DNA of 64,000 bases from Streptomyces sp. SA15 (GCF_002291145.1 NZ_NTGE01000093.1:186001-250000), one strand, 5' to 3'; positions 1-8,654 are shown, numbered from the stretch's first letter. Program-made: numbers and translations. The notes: generated by a model not told the origin, from the sequence alone.

Positions 1-486
1 GATCTTGTGGCCGACCCAGGCGGTCGAGGCGTGCACCTCGGCCAGCTGGACACCGCCGGTGGGGTCGCGCCACAGCGGCTCGGCGCCCGAGGGCAGCAGC
101 CGGCGCAGCATCTGGTCGGCCGTCCAGCGGACCGTCGCGACCGTGGGGATGCCCAGGCGCTGGTAGACCTCGGCGCGGCGGGGGTCGTAGATCCGGGCCG
201 CGACGTTCTCGATGCCGAACATCTCGCGGGCCACACGGGCGGCGATGATGTTCGAATTGTCACCGCTGGAGACGGCGGCGAACGCGCCGGCCTCCTCGAT
301 GCCCGCCTCGCGCAGGGTGTCCTGGTCGAAACCGACCCCAGTGACCCGGCGACCACCGAACGAGGAGCCGAGTCGTCGGAAGGCGGTGGGGTCCTGGTCG
401 ATCACGGCGACCGTGTGCCCCTGTTGCTCCAGGGTCTGGGCGAGAGCGGACCCCACTCTCCCGCAGCCCATGATGACGATGTGCAC
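1..486 (-). CDS. trkA: TrkA-family potassium uptake regulator (RCK), C-terminus cut by window edge
   Basis: The protein begins VHIVIMGCGRVGSALAQTL, a Rossmann dinucleotide-binding fold (GxGxxG with the second strand ending VIDQD), which is the RCK-N domain of Trk/Ktr potassium channel regulators. 162 residues are visible, covering RCK-N and the start of the C-terminal part; the rest lies beyond base 1. The GTG start is chosen because a GGAAGGA ribosome site lies just upstream. RCK proteins bind NAD(H), ATP/ADP or cyclic di-AMP on the cytoplasmic side of a potassium transporter. The KimA-like transporter downstream on the opposite strand is the likely functional partner, which is inference from position. 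Family assignment is firm; ligand unknown. Confidence 0.9.
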   Translation of the reverse strand, partial: MHIVIMGCGRVGSALAQTLEQQGHTVAVIDQDPTAFRRLGSSFGGRRVTGVGFDQDTLREAGIEEAGAFAAVSSGDNSNIIAARVAREMFGIENVAARIYDPRRAEVYQRLGIPTVATVRWTADQMLRRLLPSGAEPLWRDPTGGVQLAEVHASTAWVGHKI

Positions 487-609
487 GACCGTCCTTCCGG
501 TGTGAATAGTTACTGCTCAGCCACATCAGGGTCTCAGACAGACGCCCAAGCTACACACGCGCGGTAGGACGTCGGCACCCCTGTGCACGGTTGCCTCGCA
601 CCGGGGCGG

Positions 610-705
610 TCAGCGGCGGCTGATGCTGCGGACGCTGGCCAGAGTCAGGATTCCGAGGCCGACGAGGGCGGCCGCGGCGCCGATCAGCTGTGCGGTCGTG
701 TGCAT
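610..705 (-). CDS. 31-residue single-span membrane peptide
   Basis: A short ORF starts ATG CAC ACG and ends in TGA, with a strong GGAGG ribosome site about 5 bases upstream of the ATG. The product starts MHTTAQLIGAAAALVGL and has one hydrophobic stretch (about residues 6-24) followed by a basic tail (RSISRR), the layout of a one-pass membrane peptide with its tail inside. It lies between a potassium regulator gene and a potassium transporter gene and transcribes away from the latter. A role as a small transporter subunit (compare KdpF) is only a guess from context. Good ribosome site and clean membrane-helix composition make it likely to be translated. Confidence 0.6.
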   Translation of the reverse strand: MHTTAQLIGAAAALVGLGILTLASVRSISRR

Positions 706-875
706 GGAACCTCCAGGGGCGGCTAAGGCCGGGAAATGCGGGGTTTTGTCATATAGGCATGCGGATCCCGCCACCCGTGGAACCCGCAGCCGGGCCGCTG
801 GTCGATTTCACCCATAGGGCAGATGAGGGGTGGCGGGTGGTTGCCCCCGCGTTCGAACGCCTACGATGCTCTGTT

Positions 876-2924
876 GTGTCCAAACTGACCGACGTGCCCA
901 AACGGATTCTGATCGGGCGCGCACTGCGCAGTGATCGGCTCGGGGAAACACTCCTGCCGAAGCGCATCGCCCTCCCCGTCTTCGCCTCCGACCCGCTGTC
1001 CTCCGTGGCGTACGCGCCCGGCGAGGTCCTGCTGGTCCTGTCGATCGCGGGCGTGTCGGCGTACCACTTCAGCCCCTGGATCGCCGTCGCGGTCGTCGTG
1101 CTGATGTTCACGGTGGTCGCCTCCTACCGGCAGAACGTGCACGCCTACCCCAGCGGCGGCGGCGACTACGAGGTGGCCAACACCAACCTCGGACCCAAGG
1201 CGGGCCTGACGGTCGCGAGCGCGCTGCTCGTCGACTACGTCCTGACCGTCGCCGTGTCGATCTCCTCGGGCATCGAGAACCTGGGCTCCGCGATCCCGTT
1301 CGTGGTCGAGCACAAGGTGGCCTGCGCGATCGGCGTGATCGTGCTGCTCACGGTGATGAACCTGCGCGGTGTGAGGGAGTCCGGCTCGCTCTTCGCGATC
1401 CCCACCTACGTCTTCGTCGCGGGCGTCTTCACCATGATCGCGTGGGGTGCGTTCCGCGGGCTGGTCCTCGACGACACCATGCGGGCGCCCACGGCGGACT
1501 TCCAGATCGAGGCAGAGCACCAGGGGCTGGCGGGCTTCGCCCTCTTCTTCCTGATGCTGCGCGCCTTCTCCTCCGGCTGTGCCGCGCTCACCGGCGTGGA
1601 GGCGATCTCCAACGGTGTGCCCGCCTTCCGCAAGCCCAAGTCGAAGAACGCGGCGACGACGCTCGCGATGATGGGCCTGCTGGCCGTCACCATGTTCTGC
1701 GGCATCATCGTGCTCGCGCTGGTGACCGACGTCCGCATGGCCGAGAACCCGGCATCCGACCTGCTGCGCAACGGTGTCGCGGTCGGCGCCGACTATGTGC
1801 AGAACCCGGTGATCACCCAGGTCGCCGAGGCCGTCTTCGGCAAGGGCAGCTTCTTCTTCATCGTGCTCGCCGCGGCCACCGCGCTGGTGCTGTTCCTGGC
1901 CGCCAACACCGCCTACAACGGTTTCCCGGTGCTCGGCTCGATCCTCGCCCAGGACCGCTACCTGCCGCGCCAGCTGCACACCCGCGGAGACCGCCTCGCC
2001 TTCTCCAACGGCATCGTGCTGCTCGCCGGCGCGGCCACGCTCCTGGTGTGGATCTACGGCGCCGACTCCACCCGGCTGATCCAGCTCTACATCGTCGGCG
2101 TGTTCGTGTCCTTCACGCTCAGCCAGACCGGCATGGTCCGCCACTGGAACCGCCACCTGGCCACCGAGCGCGACCCGGCCAAGCGCCGCCGCATGATCCG
2201 TTCCCGCGCCATCAACACCTTCGGTGCCTTCTTCACCGGTCTGGTGCTGGTCGTCGTCCTGGTCACCAAGTTTTCGCACGGCGCCTGGGTCGCGCTGCTC
2301 GGCATGGTGCTCTTCTACGGGATGATGACGGCGATCCGGAAGCACTACGACCGCGTCTCCGAGGAGATCGCCGCCCCCGAGGGCCCGAGCGACGACATCG
2401 TACGGCCGTCCCGCGTGCACTCGGTCGTGCTGATCTCCAAGATCCACCGACCGACGCTGCGGGCGCTGTCGTACGCCAAGCTGATGCGCTCCGACACCCT
2501 CGAGGCGCTCAGCGTCAACGTCGACCCGGCCGAGACCAAGGCACTGCGCGAGGAGTGGGAGCGGCGCGGCATCGACGTACCGCTGAAGGTGCTGGACTCG
2601 CCGTACCGCGAGATCACGCGGCCGATCATCGAGTACGTGAAGGGCCTGCGCAAGGAGTCGCCGCGGGACGCTGTGTCCGTGATCATCCCCGAGTACGTGG
2701 TCGGCCACTGGTACGAGCAGCTGCTGCACAACCAGAGCGCGCTCAGGCTCAAGGGCCGTCTGCTGTTCACGCCGGGTGTCATGGTGACCTCGGTGCCCTA
2801 CCAGCTGCAGTCCTCCGAGGTGGCACGGAAGCGGGCCCGCAAGCAGCAGGAGTGGAACGCTCCGGGCTCGGTGCGGCGCGGTCCCGCCCAGGAGCGGGCG
2901 AAGGAGACGTCGACACCGACGTAG
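876..2924 (+). CDS. KimA-like high-affinity potassium transporter (APC/KUP superfamily)
   Basis: The 682-residue protein has about 12 hydrophobic segments followed by a soluble C-terminal domain of about 150 residues. Motifs ASDPLSSVAY, AYPSGGGDYEVA (about residues 90-101), LLVDYVLTVAVSIS, AFSSGCAALTGVEAISN and NTAYNGFP match, from memory, those of Bacillus subtilis KimA, a proton-coupled potassium importer of the APC superfamily. The C-terminal block ending HNQSALRLKGRLLFTPGVMVTSVPY also matches. GTG 876 (VSKLTDVPKR) is preferred because conserved sequence starts there; upstream in-frame codons read as non-conserved filler. The adjacent RCK gene supports potassium transport. Older annotations would say amino acid permease; I think that less likely. 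Confidence 0.85.
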   Translation: MSKLTDVPKRILIGRALRSDRLGETLLPKRIALPVFASDPLSSVAYAPGEVLLVLSIAGVSAYHFSPWIAVAVVVLMFTVVASYRQNVHAYPSGGGDYEVANTNLGPKAGLTVASALLVDYVLTVAVSISSGIENLGSAIPFVVEHKVACAIGVIVLLTVMNLRGVRESGSLFAIPTYVFVAGVFTMIAWGAFRGLVLDDTMRAPTADFQIEAEHQGLAGFALFFLMLRAFSSGCAALTGVEAISNGVPAFRKPKSKNAATTLAMMGLLAVTMFCGIIVLALVTDVRMAENPASDLLRNGVAVGADYVQNPVITQVAEAVFGKGSFFFIVLAAATALVLFLAANTAYNGFPVLGSILAQDRYLPRQLHTRGDRLAFSNGIVLLAGAATLLVWIYGADSTRLIQLYIVGVFVSFTLSQTGMVRHWNRHLATERDPAKRRRMIRSRAINTFGAFFTGLVLVVVLVTKFSHGAWVALLGMVLFYGMMTAIRKHYDRVSEEIAAPEGPSDDIVRPSRVHSVVLISKIHRPTLRALSYAKLMRSDTLEALSVNVDPAETKALREEWERRGIDVPLKVLDSPYREITRPIIEYVKGLRKESPRDAVSVIIPEYVVGHWYEQLLHNQSALRLKGRLLFTPGVMVTSVPYQLQSSEVARKRARKQQEWNAPGSVRRGPAQERAKETSTPT

Positions 2925-2947
2925 ACTGGTGGGCTGTTGTCCCCCCC

Positions 2948-2983
2948 TTCCCCCAATCGTTCCCCCAATCCTTCCCCCAGTCG
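2948..2983 (+). repeat. Three tandem 12-bp pyrimidine-rich units
   Basis: Three adjacent copies of TTCCCCCAATCG (the second ends in C, the third has AGTCG) lie between the transporter stop and the methyltransferase start. A fourth partial unit (TTTCCCG) follows. It falls in the untranslated leader of the downstream gene; no function is evident. It could be simple slippage expansion. Confidence 0.7.
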
Positions 2984-3017
2984 TTTCCCGCTATCGATGT
3001 TGTGGAGTCACCCCGCC

Positions 3018-4346
3018 ATGCAGGCAGAACCGAAGAAGTCGCTGGTGGGGGAGGAGTACGAGGTCGAGGTCGGCCCCGTCGCCCACGGCGGGCACTGCAT
3101 CGCCCGTACCGAGGAGGGCCAGGTGCTGTTCGTCCGGCACACGCTGCCCGGCGAGCGGGTCGTGGCGCGCGTGACGGAAGGCGAGGAAGGGGCGCGTTTC
3201 CTACGGGCGGACGCGGTCTCGGTCCTGTCGCCGTCCAAGGACCGGATCGAGGCTCCCTGCCCGTACGCCGGCCCCGGCCGCTGTGGCGGCTGCGACTGGC
3301 AGCACGCCAAGCCGGGCGCCCAGCGCCGGATGAAGGGCGAGGTCGTCGCCGAGCAGCTGCAGCGGCTCGCCGGTCTCACGCCTCAGGAGGCAGGCTGGGA
3401 CGGCACGGTGATGCCGGCGGAAGGCGACAAGCTGCCGGCGGGTCAGGTGCCGCAGTGGCGGACGCGGGTGCAGTACGCGGTGACGCCCGACGGCCACGCG
3501 GGCCTGCGCCGACACCGCTCGCACGAGGTCGAGCCGATCGACCACTGCATGATCGCGGCCGAGGGTGTCAGCGAGCTGGGCATCGAGAAGCGTGACTGGA
3601 CGGGCATGGAGTCCGTCGAGGCGATCGCGGCGACGGGCTCGCAGGACCGCCAGGTGATCCTGACGCCGAAGCCGGGCGCGCGGCTGCCGCTGGTCGAGCT
3701 GGACAAGCCGGTCTCCGTGATGAGGGTCGAGGAGAAGGACGGCGGCGTCCACCGCGTCCACGGCCGCCCCTTCGTCCGCGAACGCGCGGACGGCCGTACC
3801 CACCGCGTCGGCAGCGGCGGCTTCTGGCAGGTCCACCCGAAGGCGGCGGACACGTTGGTGACGGCGGTCATGCAGGGCCTGCTGCCCCGCAAGGGCGAGA
3901 TGGCGCTGGACCTGTACTGCGGTGTCGGGCTGTTCGCGGGGGCGCTGGCCGACCGGCTCGGCGAGAAGGGCGCGGTCCTCGGCATCGAGTCCGGCAAGCG
4001 CGCGGTGGAGGACGCCCGGCACAACCTCGCCGACTTCGACCGCGTGCGCATCGAGCAGGGCAAGGTCGAGGCTGTGCTGCCGCGCACCGGGATCACGGAG
4101 GTCGACCTGATCGTCCTGGATCCGCCGCGGGCGGGCGCCGGACGGAAGACGGTCGAGCATCTGGCGTCGCTGGGGGCGCGGCGGATCGCCTATGTGGCTT
4201 GTGATCCGGCGGCGTTGGCGCGGGATTTGGGGTACTTCCGGGATGGGGGGTATCGGGTGCGGATGTTGCGGGTGTTCGATCTGTTTCCTATGACGCATCA
4301 TGTGGAATGCGTTGCGATTCTCGAGCCGGCCGCCAAGGGGGCTTGA
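3018..4346 (+). CDS. TRAM-domain class I SAM-dependent RNA (uracil-5-)-methyltransferase, RlmD/TrmA family
   Basis: 442 residues. An N-terminal TRAM RNA-binding domain (about residues 8-68) is followed by an iron-sulfur type cysteine cluster (C81, C89, C92 in CPYAGPGRCGGCDW). The SAM motif DLYCGVGLF begins near residue 298. The motif LDPPRAG and the catalytic nucleophile in YVACDPAALARDL (C395) complete the family signature. The enzyme would methylate C5 of a uridine in 23S rRNA or tRNA; the substrate cannot be told from sequence. ATG 3018 is chosen because GGAG lies upstream and the TRAM domain starts at residue 8. Placement beside the KimA/TrkA genes is, I believe, common in Streptomyces but is not known to be functional. 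Confidence 0.9.
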   Translation: MQAEPKKSLVGEEYEVEVGPVAHGGHCIARTEEGQVLFVRHTLPGERVVARVTEGEEGARFLRADAVSVLSPSKDRIEAPCPYAGPGRCGGCDWQHAKPGAQRRMKGEVVAEQLQRLAGLTPQEAGWDGTVMPAEGDKLPAGQVPQWRTRVQYAVTPDGHAGLRRHRSHEVEPIDHCMIAAEGVSELGIEKRDWTGMESVEAIAATGSQDRQVILTPKPGARLPLVELDKPVSVMRVEEKDGGVHRVHGRPFVRERADGRTHRVGSGGFWQVHPKAADTLVTAVMQGLLPRKGEMALDLYCGVGLFAGALADRLGEKGAVLGIESGKRAVEDARHNLADFDRVRIEQGKVEAVLPRTGITEVDLIVLDPPRAGAGRKTVEHLASLGARRIAYVACDPAALARDLGYFRDGGYRVRMLRVFDLFPMTHHVECVAILEPAAKGA

Positions 4347-4469
4347 CCTGCGGGTTCGCCATCCCCGGTGCTTCCCTCGACCTGTTTCCCTCCGCACAAC
4401 ACATCGGGCAGATACAGACCGATCCAATCCCCGGTACCGAGGGGATCGAAGCGCGCGAACCGCACGCCG

Positions 4470-5078
4470 TCAGGCCACTGGCCGCGGAGAGGGACTCTCC
4501 GGCCACCGCTCCGATGACGCAGTTACGGAGGAGCCGGAAAACCGACGCGCCGCAGGTAGCCCGCAGGAATCGACAAGATCCATAGAGCTGCTGCCTGACC
4601 CGGTGTCATGGGTGGTTCGTCGTCGGCCACGGGCGTGACGGCGGCCGAACTCCTCGAGCTCGGCGTTGGACCAGCGGCGGGAGGCTGCGAACACGTCGAT
4701 CAGATCGCGGGGCGCTCCGCGGTCGGCGAGGGCGCGGACCTTGGTCCCGATCACGTCCTCCTCCGCGAGGACGGGCCCGTACGGGCTCTGGGCGACCGGC
4801 CGCCAGAAGATCTCCTTGAGGATGTCGACTTCGCACTCCTGCCCGGTGGCCGGGTCAGTCACGGTGAAGCGGGCGGACAGCGGGGCGGTCTCCAGCGCGT
4901 GCACCTTCCAGCCGCGGGCTTCCAGGCCGGCGCGGAGCGTGGCCGCGATGTCGGCCATGGGCGCCGGGTTCTCGGTGGCGACGTCGAGGTCCTGGCTGGG
5001 GCGGTTCACGAGGCGGTGTGCCCGCACGGCATACCCGCCGGTGAGAACCAGGGGGTATGGGGAGCCGAGGGCGATCAC
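4470..5078 (-). pseudogene. Truncated AbiEii/AbiGii-type nucleotidyltransferase
   Basis: The reading frame from GTG 5078 encodes YPLVLTGGYAVRAHRLVNRPSQDLDVAT, the GG-and-DxD core of the minimal nucleotidyltransferase fold of AbiEii-family toxins. It continues ECEVDILKEIFWRP, EDVIGTKVRALADRGAPRDLIDVFAA and ELEEFGRRHARG. Two features argue for decay. The N-terminal segment normally preceding YPLVL is missing, because the frame abuts a kinase fragment. After RHARG (about base 4620) the family's usual C-terminal block is absent and the rest is non-conserved, arginine- and serine-rich. No antitoxin gene is adjacent. The catalytic GGY and DLD residues survive, so residual activity cannot be excluded. 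Confidence 0.7.
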
Positions 5079-5188
5079 GGATACACCTGGCCCATGCCGC
5101 CCTGCCCGATCCGCCCGAGCAGCTCGTATCCGCCCAGCTCGGCGGGGTCGTCGGGGCTGAGGGGCGCGATGTGCACGTGGGGCCTCAC
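5075..5188 (-). pseudogene. N-terminal stub of a Pkn-type Ser/Thr protein kinase
   Basis: A 37-residue frame from GTG 5188 ends at a TGA inside the start of the AbiEii-like gene. It encodes PLSPDDPAELGGYELLGRI followed by GQGGMGQVY, the N-cap and complete glycine-rich nucleotide-binding loop of actinobacterial Hanks-type kinases. The invariant lysine and everything downstream are gone. The stop of this frame overlaps the GTG of the truncated nucleotidyltransferase frame (GTGA), so the junction looks like a deletion that joined two unrelated genes. It has no plausible function. Confidence 0.7.
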
Positions 5189-5465
5189 AATCGGGGCGAG
5201 CGGCTGGGGCAGGCGGTCATCGTCACGCTAGACCACTGCTCGGGGGAGGGACGTGTGGTTCCGGGCAGCGGACGCATGGCGAGTCACCCTTCGTCGGCCG
5301 TCCCTGGGACCGGGGTCCCTGTGTCCGGCTCAGCGATCGGGGGAGGCGTGGGCGGAGCCTGCGTCGGCTCGGGCCGTCTGCCGACGGGCCGGTATCCCCT
5401 CTTCTGCGCGGGGGGTCACGACTGCGCACGCGTTGACCCGTGCGCGCCCGGATGATCTCCCCGCG

Positions 5466-5966
5466 TCACTGTCCGGCCAGTCGCGCGTAGTCCCCCTGGA
5501 AGAAAACCAGCGGGCGAGGATCACCGGCGACCGCCAGGTCGAGTACCCGGCCCAGGACGAACAGGTGGTCGCCGGCCGGGACGACATCCGCCACCTCGCA
5601 TTCGATCCATGCGGCGACGCCGTCGAGGATCGGGGCTCCGGTGACCCCCCGGTGCCAGTCGAGCCGGCCGAACTTGTCGCCTCCACTGGTCGCGAACACC
5701 GCGGACAGCTCCGCCTGATGTTCCGCCAGCACGTTGGCCACGAAGGATCCGGCTCGTTCGATACGTGGCCAACTGGTGGAGGTCACACTGGGGAAGAAGC
5801 CGACCATGGGCGGCTCCAGTGACACCGACGCGAAGGAACCTACGGTCAGACCGACCGGCTCGTCCCCGTCGATCGCCGAAACGGCCACCACACCGGTCGG
5901 AACTTGTCCGAGCACTCGGCGGAAGTGCGCCGAGTCGAAGGCCGAGGCATCCAGACGAGTTGCCAT
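5466..5966 (-). CDS. Flavin reductase-like, FMN-binding split-barrel protein
   Basis: 166 residues, typical length for the flavin reductase domain. Recognisable family segments are FRRVLGQVPTGVVAVSAIDGDEPVGLTVGSF, SLEPPMVGFFP, FVANVLAEHQ, GGDKFGRLDW and HLFVLGRVLDLAV. These enzymes use NAD(P)H to reduce free FMN or FAD for a partner monooxygenase. Two luciferase-like monooxygenase genes (10316-11479 and 11720-12622) lie in the same region and are possible partners, by inference. ATG 5966 is chosen because GAGGAG precedes it; an ATG 12 bases further upstream overlaps that site and is less likely. Confidence 0.85.
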   Translation of the reverse strand: MATRLDASAFDSAHFRRVLGQVPTGVVAVSAIDGDEPVGLTVGSFASVSLEPPMVGFFPSVTSTSWPRIERAGSFVANVLAEHQAELSAVFATSGGDKFGRLDWHRGVTGAPILDGVAAWIECEVADVVPAGDHLFVLGRVLDLAVAGDPRPLVFFQGDYARLAGQ

Positions 5967-6018
5967 CGCTCTCCTCATGAGAAGGTAACCGCCGCACAGC
6001 CGTACGGCAGTTGATCGC

Positions 6019-6228
6019 TCACGGGAAATCGTAGGAGCTGATCCAGCGGGCGGAGAGGGCGAGTCTGTGCCGGTTGCCGTCCACCTGGGAGCGGCACCAC
6101 CACGCCCGCGGCCTCGTTCGTATTGGTGCTGCCAATATGACATCTGCGAACTGGTTCGGTTCCGCCACTCGGTGAATCATCGTGGTCATGTCCGGGTTGA
6201 CCAGGCCCAGTTCGGGTTTCCAGCGCAT
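6019..6228 (-). CDS. Doubtful 69-residue ORF in the divergent intergenic region
   Basis: An open frame runs MRWKPELGLVNPDMTTMIHR to a TGA at 6019. Its first half has coding-like GC-rich third positions and its second half does not (ATA, TTG and CGA codons). There is no recognisable domain and no clear ribosome site. It could be a decayed gene scrap, an unrecognised small protein or chance. It overlaps a perfect inverted repeat at 6121-6137 that may be an operator. The 418-base stretch 5967-6384 holds nothing else I can name. Confidence 0.2.
   Translation of the reverse strand: MRWKPELGLVNPDMTTMIHRVAEPNQFADVILAAPIRTRPRAWWCRSQVDGNRHRLALSARWISSYDFP
6121..6137. promoter_or_regulatory. Perfect inverted repeat, possible operator
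   Basis: TATTGG-TGCTG-CCAATA is a perfect 6-bp dyad with a 5-bp spacer, about 250 bases upstream of the oxidoreductase start and 155 bases upstream of the flavin reductase start, in the gap between these divergent genes. It is AT-richer than its surroundings, as operators in this genome often are. The binding protein is unknown; the MmyB-type regulator at 7381 is the nearest candidate. Confidence 0.35.
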
Positions 6229-6384
6229 GACCGTGAAGCGGCTGACCGCTCTCGCCGTGTTCCCGGGCGCACAGAGACCCCACCCCTTGGTGACCGCCGC
6301 ACTCTGACCGCGGTCACCGGATCGCCGGCCGGGCGCCCCCTCCGTATGACCCCTTGATTCGATTCGTGAAAGGAACCCCGCATC

Positions 6385-7329
6385 ATGCGCGCTGTCGGAA
6401 TCGAACAGTTCGGCGGACCCGATGTGTTGAAGGTCGTGGACCGTCCGTTGCCCGTCCCCGGCCCGGCACAGGTCCGTATCCGGGTCACCGCCGCCGCGGT
6501 CAACCCCACTGATCTGCTGCTGCGTTCGGGGGAGCTGGCCGCCGCCATGGCCGGGCAGGAGCCGCCCCACACCCCCGGCATGGACGCCTCCGGAGTCGTC
6601 GACGCGGTCGGTGACGGTGTCGACCTCGGGGTCGGTGAGCCGGTCATGGCGTTCGTCAATCCCTTCCACGCCGGGGGCGGAGCCCAGGCGGAGTACGTTG
6701 TGGTGCCCCGCGACCAGGTCGTCGCCGCGCCCCGGGGCCTCGACCTCCGTGACGTCGCCGGCCTGCCCATGAACGGGCTCACCGCGAACCTGGCCCTCTC
6801 AGTCCTCGACCTGCCCGAAGCAGCGACGCTGGCCGTCACGGGAGCGGCGGGCGCGTTGGGCGGGTACGTGGTGCAACTCGCCAAGCACCGCGGGCTCCGA
6901 GTCGTCGCCGACGCCGCTGTGCGGGACCGCGACCTGGTCCACGGGCTCGGCGCGGATCTGGTCGTGCCGCGTGCCGCCGCCACCGCTGATCTCGCCGGCG
7001 CCTATCGTGCCGCGGTTCCCGAGGGGGCTGACGCGATCGTCGACGCGGCCGTCATCGGTGCCGACGCTCTGGGCGTGGTGAAGGACGGCGGGCGGTTCGC
7101 CAAGTGCCGTCCCTACGAGCTGGCCTCGGAGCGCGGCATCGCCATCCATGGGGTACTGGTTCTGGGGCATCCGGCCAAGCGCCCCGCCCTGGAGGAGCTC
7201 GCCGCCTTGGCGGAGAAGGGCGTACTGACCCTGCGCACCGCCGACGTACTCGCTCCCGAGAGGGCTCCCGAAGCCCACCGGCGCCTGGAGGCCGGTGGGG
7301 TCCGAGGGCGTCTGATCCTCGCCTTCTGA
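6385..7329 (+). CDS. NAD(P)-dependent zinc-independent oxidoreductase, MDR/quinone oxidoreductase family
   Basis: 314 residues. The N-terminal GroES-like fold reads MRAVGIEQFGGPDVLKVVD and AVNPTDLLLRSGEL. The conserved MDASGVVDAVGDGVD and GLPMNGLTANLAL follow. The nucleotide fold has VTGAAGALGGYVVQLAKHRG, and the zinc-binding cysteines of true alcohol dehydrogenases are absent. Such enzymes reduce quinones or activated double bonds with NADPH. It may share a transcript with the XRE regulator 51 bases downstream. The start is fixed by AAAGGA ten bases upstream. Substrate unknown. Confidence 0.88.
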   Translation: MRAVGIEQFGGPDVLKVVDRPLPVPGPAQVRIRVTAAAVNPTDLLLRSGELAAAMAGQEPPHTPGMDASGVVDAVGDGVDLGVGEPVMAFVNPFHAGGGAQAEYVVVPRDQVVAAPRGLDLRDVAGLPMNGLTANLALSVLDLPEAATLAVTGAAGALGGYVVQLAKHRGLRVVADAAVRDRDLVHGLGADLVVPRAAATADLAGAYRAAVPEGADAIVDAAVIGADALGVVKDGGRFAKCRPYELASERGIAIHGVLVLGHPAKRPALEELAALAEKGVLTLRTADVLAPERAPEAHRRLEAGGVRGRLILAF

Positions 7330-7380
7330 CAGCCGTTCCGGTGACTCGGACTGGTTCTTCGTGCGTGAAGGGTGGCTTAC

Positions 7381-8229
7381 ATGAGGGGTAGCAGTGTCGC
7401 TTTGGGCCAGGAGGAGACCAGGAACGTCAAAGACGCCAACAGAGAGCGGCGGGCCGCGCTGCGCCACTTCCTCAGGTCCCGCCGGGCGCGGCTCTCGCCC
7501 GGCGATGTCGGGCTGACGGTGGGCGGGCGCCGGAACACACCAGGGCTCCGGCGCGAGGAAGTCGCCGTGTTGGCCGGGGTGAGCGCTTCCTGGTACACGT
7601 GGCTCGAACAGGGCAGGGACATCAAGGTGTCCGAGGACGTGCTCGACGCGGTCAGCAAGGCGCTCAACCTGGACCGCACCGAGCGCGCGCACCTGTATCT
7701 GCTGGCCGGAGTGAATCCGCCGGCCGCCCGCCAGGAGGTGACCTCGGAGGAGCTGTCCCGGCTCCGGCTCGCCGTCGAGGTGTGGCAGCCGGCTCCGGCC
7801 TTCGTGGTCGACCGGTACTGGAACGTCCTGGTGAGCAACGCCCCCGCGCGCACACTGCTCGGCGTGCAGGCCACGGGCTCCAACTACCTCTGGTCGTTCT
7901 TCACCGACGGCCGCAACAGGAGTCGCTACCCCCACTGGCTGGACGTGGCGAGCCGCCTGGTCGGCCAGTTCCGCGTCCAGGCCGTGCGCTTTCTCGACGA
8001 TCCGAACTTCGAACGCCTGGCGCGAAGGCTGTGTTCGGCGAGTCCGGATTTCGACCGGCTGTGGGCGCGGCACGAGACCCGGGACACGGGGATCGCGACC
8101 GTCGAGGTGCGGCCCGCCCCCGGCCGCAGGGCGGCCTTCCACCACGTCGTCATGGGGCTGCACCAGAGGTCCGAGCCGCTGCTCATGCTCTATATGCCGA
8201 CCCAGATCGACGGCGACCGGGCCGGGTGA
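7381..8229 (+). CDS. MmyB-type XRE family transcriptional regulator
   Basis: 282 residues. The N-terminal HTH (about residues 20-90) carries the family motif TPGLRREEVAVLAGVSASWYTWLEQGR. It is followed by the MmyB ligand-binding domain with WQPAPAFVVDRYWNVLVSNAPARTLLG, FTDGRNRSRYPHWL, a central helical part and the closing HHVVMGLHQRSEPLLMLYMPT. MmyB-like regulators often control adjacent dehydrogenases, here the oxidoreductase 51 bases upstream on the same strand. ATG 7381 is preferred over GTG 7372 because AAGGG lies about 9 bases upstream of it. Target and ligand are unknown. Confidence 0.88.
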   Translation: MRGSSVALGQEETRNVKDANRERRAALRHFLRSRRARLSPGDVGLTVGGRRNTPGLRREEVAVLAGVSASWYTWLEQGRDIKVSEDVLDAVSKALNLDRTERAHLYLLAGVNPPAARQEVTSEELSRLRLAVEVWQPAPAFVVDRYWNVLVSNAPARTLLGVQATGSNYLWSFFTDGRNRSRYPHWLDVASRLVGQFRVQAVRFLDDPNFERLARRLCSASPDFDRLWARHETRDTGIATVEVRPAPGRRAAFHHVVMGLHQRSEPLLMLYMPTQIDGDRAG

Positions 8230-8265
8230 ACGCCGACGCGACCGGGGAGAGGCCGGACGTGCCGG

Positions 8266-8604
8266 CTACTGGTCCGCCTCGCGGCGAGCCGCCTCGATGA
8301 TCGCGTCGAGCAGGCCGGGAAAGGCACGGTCCAGGTCGGCACGGCGCAGGGAGTTCGTCTTCACCGTGCCCTCGTACTGCTGCCGAAGGATTCCCGCCCG
8401 CCGCAGCACCTTGAAGTGATGGGTGCTGGTGGAGCGCGTGACATTGATGTCGAAGGTCCCGCACGCCATGTTCCGCTCCGAGTCGGCGAGTTGGCGCACG
8501 ATGCTGCGCCGCACCGGGTCGGCCAGTGCCTCCAGCACGCCCTGGAGCGCGATGTCCTCGGCGGCGAGGTGATCGGTGATGCGCTCGGTGGTCTGTGCGG
8601 TCAC
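8266..8604 (-). CDS. ArsR-family helix-turn-helix repressor
   Basis: 112 residues with LQGVLEALADPVRRSIVRQLADSE followed by STSTHHFKVLRRAGILRQQYEG, a winged HTH of the ArsR type. The only cysteine sits in the NMACGTF segment, so it is not an obvious metal-sensing pair. GTG 8604 is chosen because GGAGG sits nine bases upstream. It is divergent from an MFS pump gene, the usual arrangement for a drug or metabolite-sensing repressor that controls the pump. A dyad operator lies between the two starts. Confidence 0.9.
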   Translation of the reverse strand: MTAQTTERITDHLAAEDIALQGVLEALADPVRRSIVRQLADSERNMACGTFDINVTRSTSTHHFKVLRRAGILRQQYEGTVKTNSLRRADLDRAFPGLLDAIIEAARREADQ

Positions 8605-8654
8605 GTGACTCGGCCTCCTTGCGTTCCGGCGTGGCGCCTTCATCGTACGACAGC

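Noticed and set aside
861..2729. Long minus-strand open frame opposite the potassium transporter
   Set aside because: High-GC antisense shadow: no domain, no ribosome site, composition is His/Gln/Asp/Arg rich as expected from the complement of real codons.
4347..4469. Minus-strand frame encoding DGVRFARFDPLGTGDWIGLYL near 4400-4480
   Set aside because: Looks faintly protein-like (PhoX-type proteins came to mind) but is short, has no start, and I could not support a family; probably part of the same decayed stretch.
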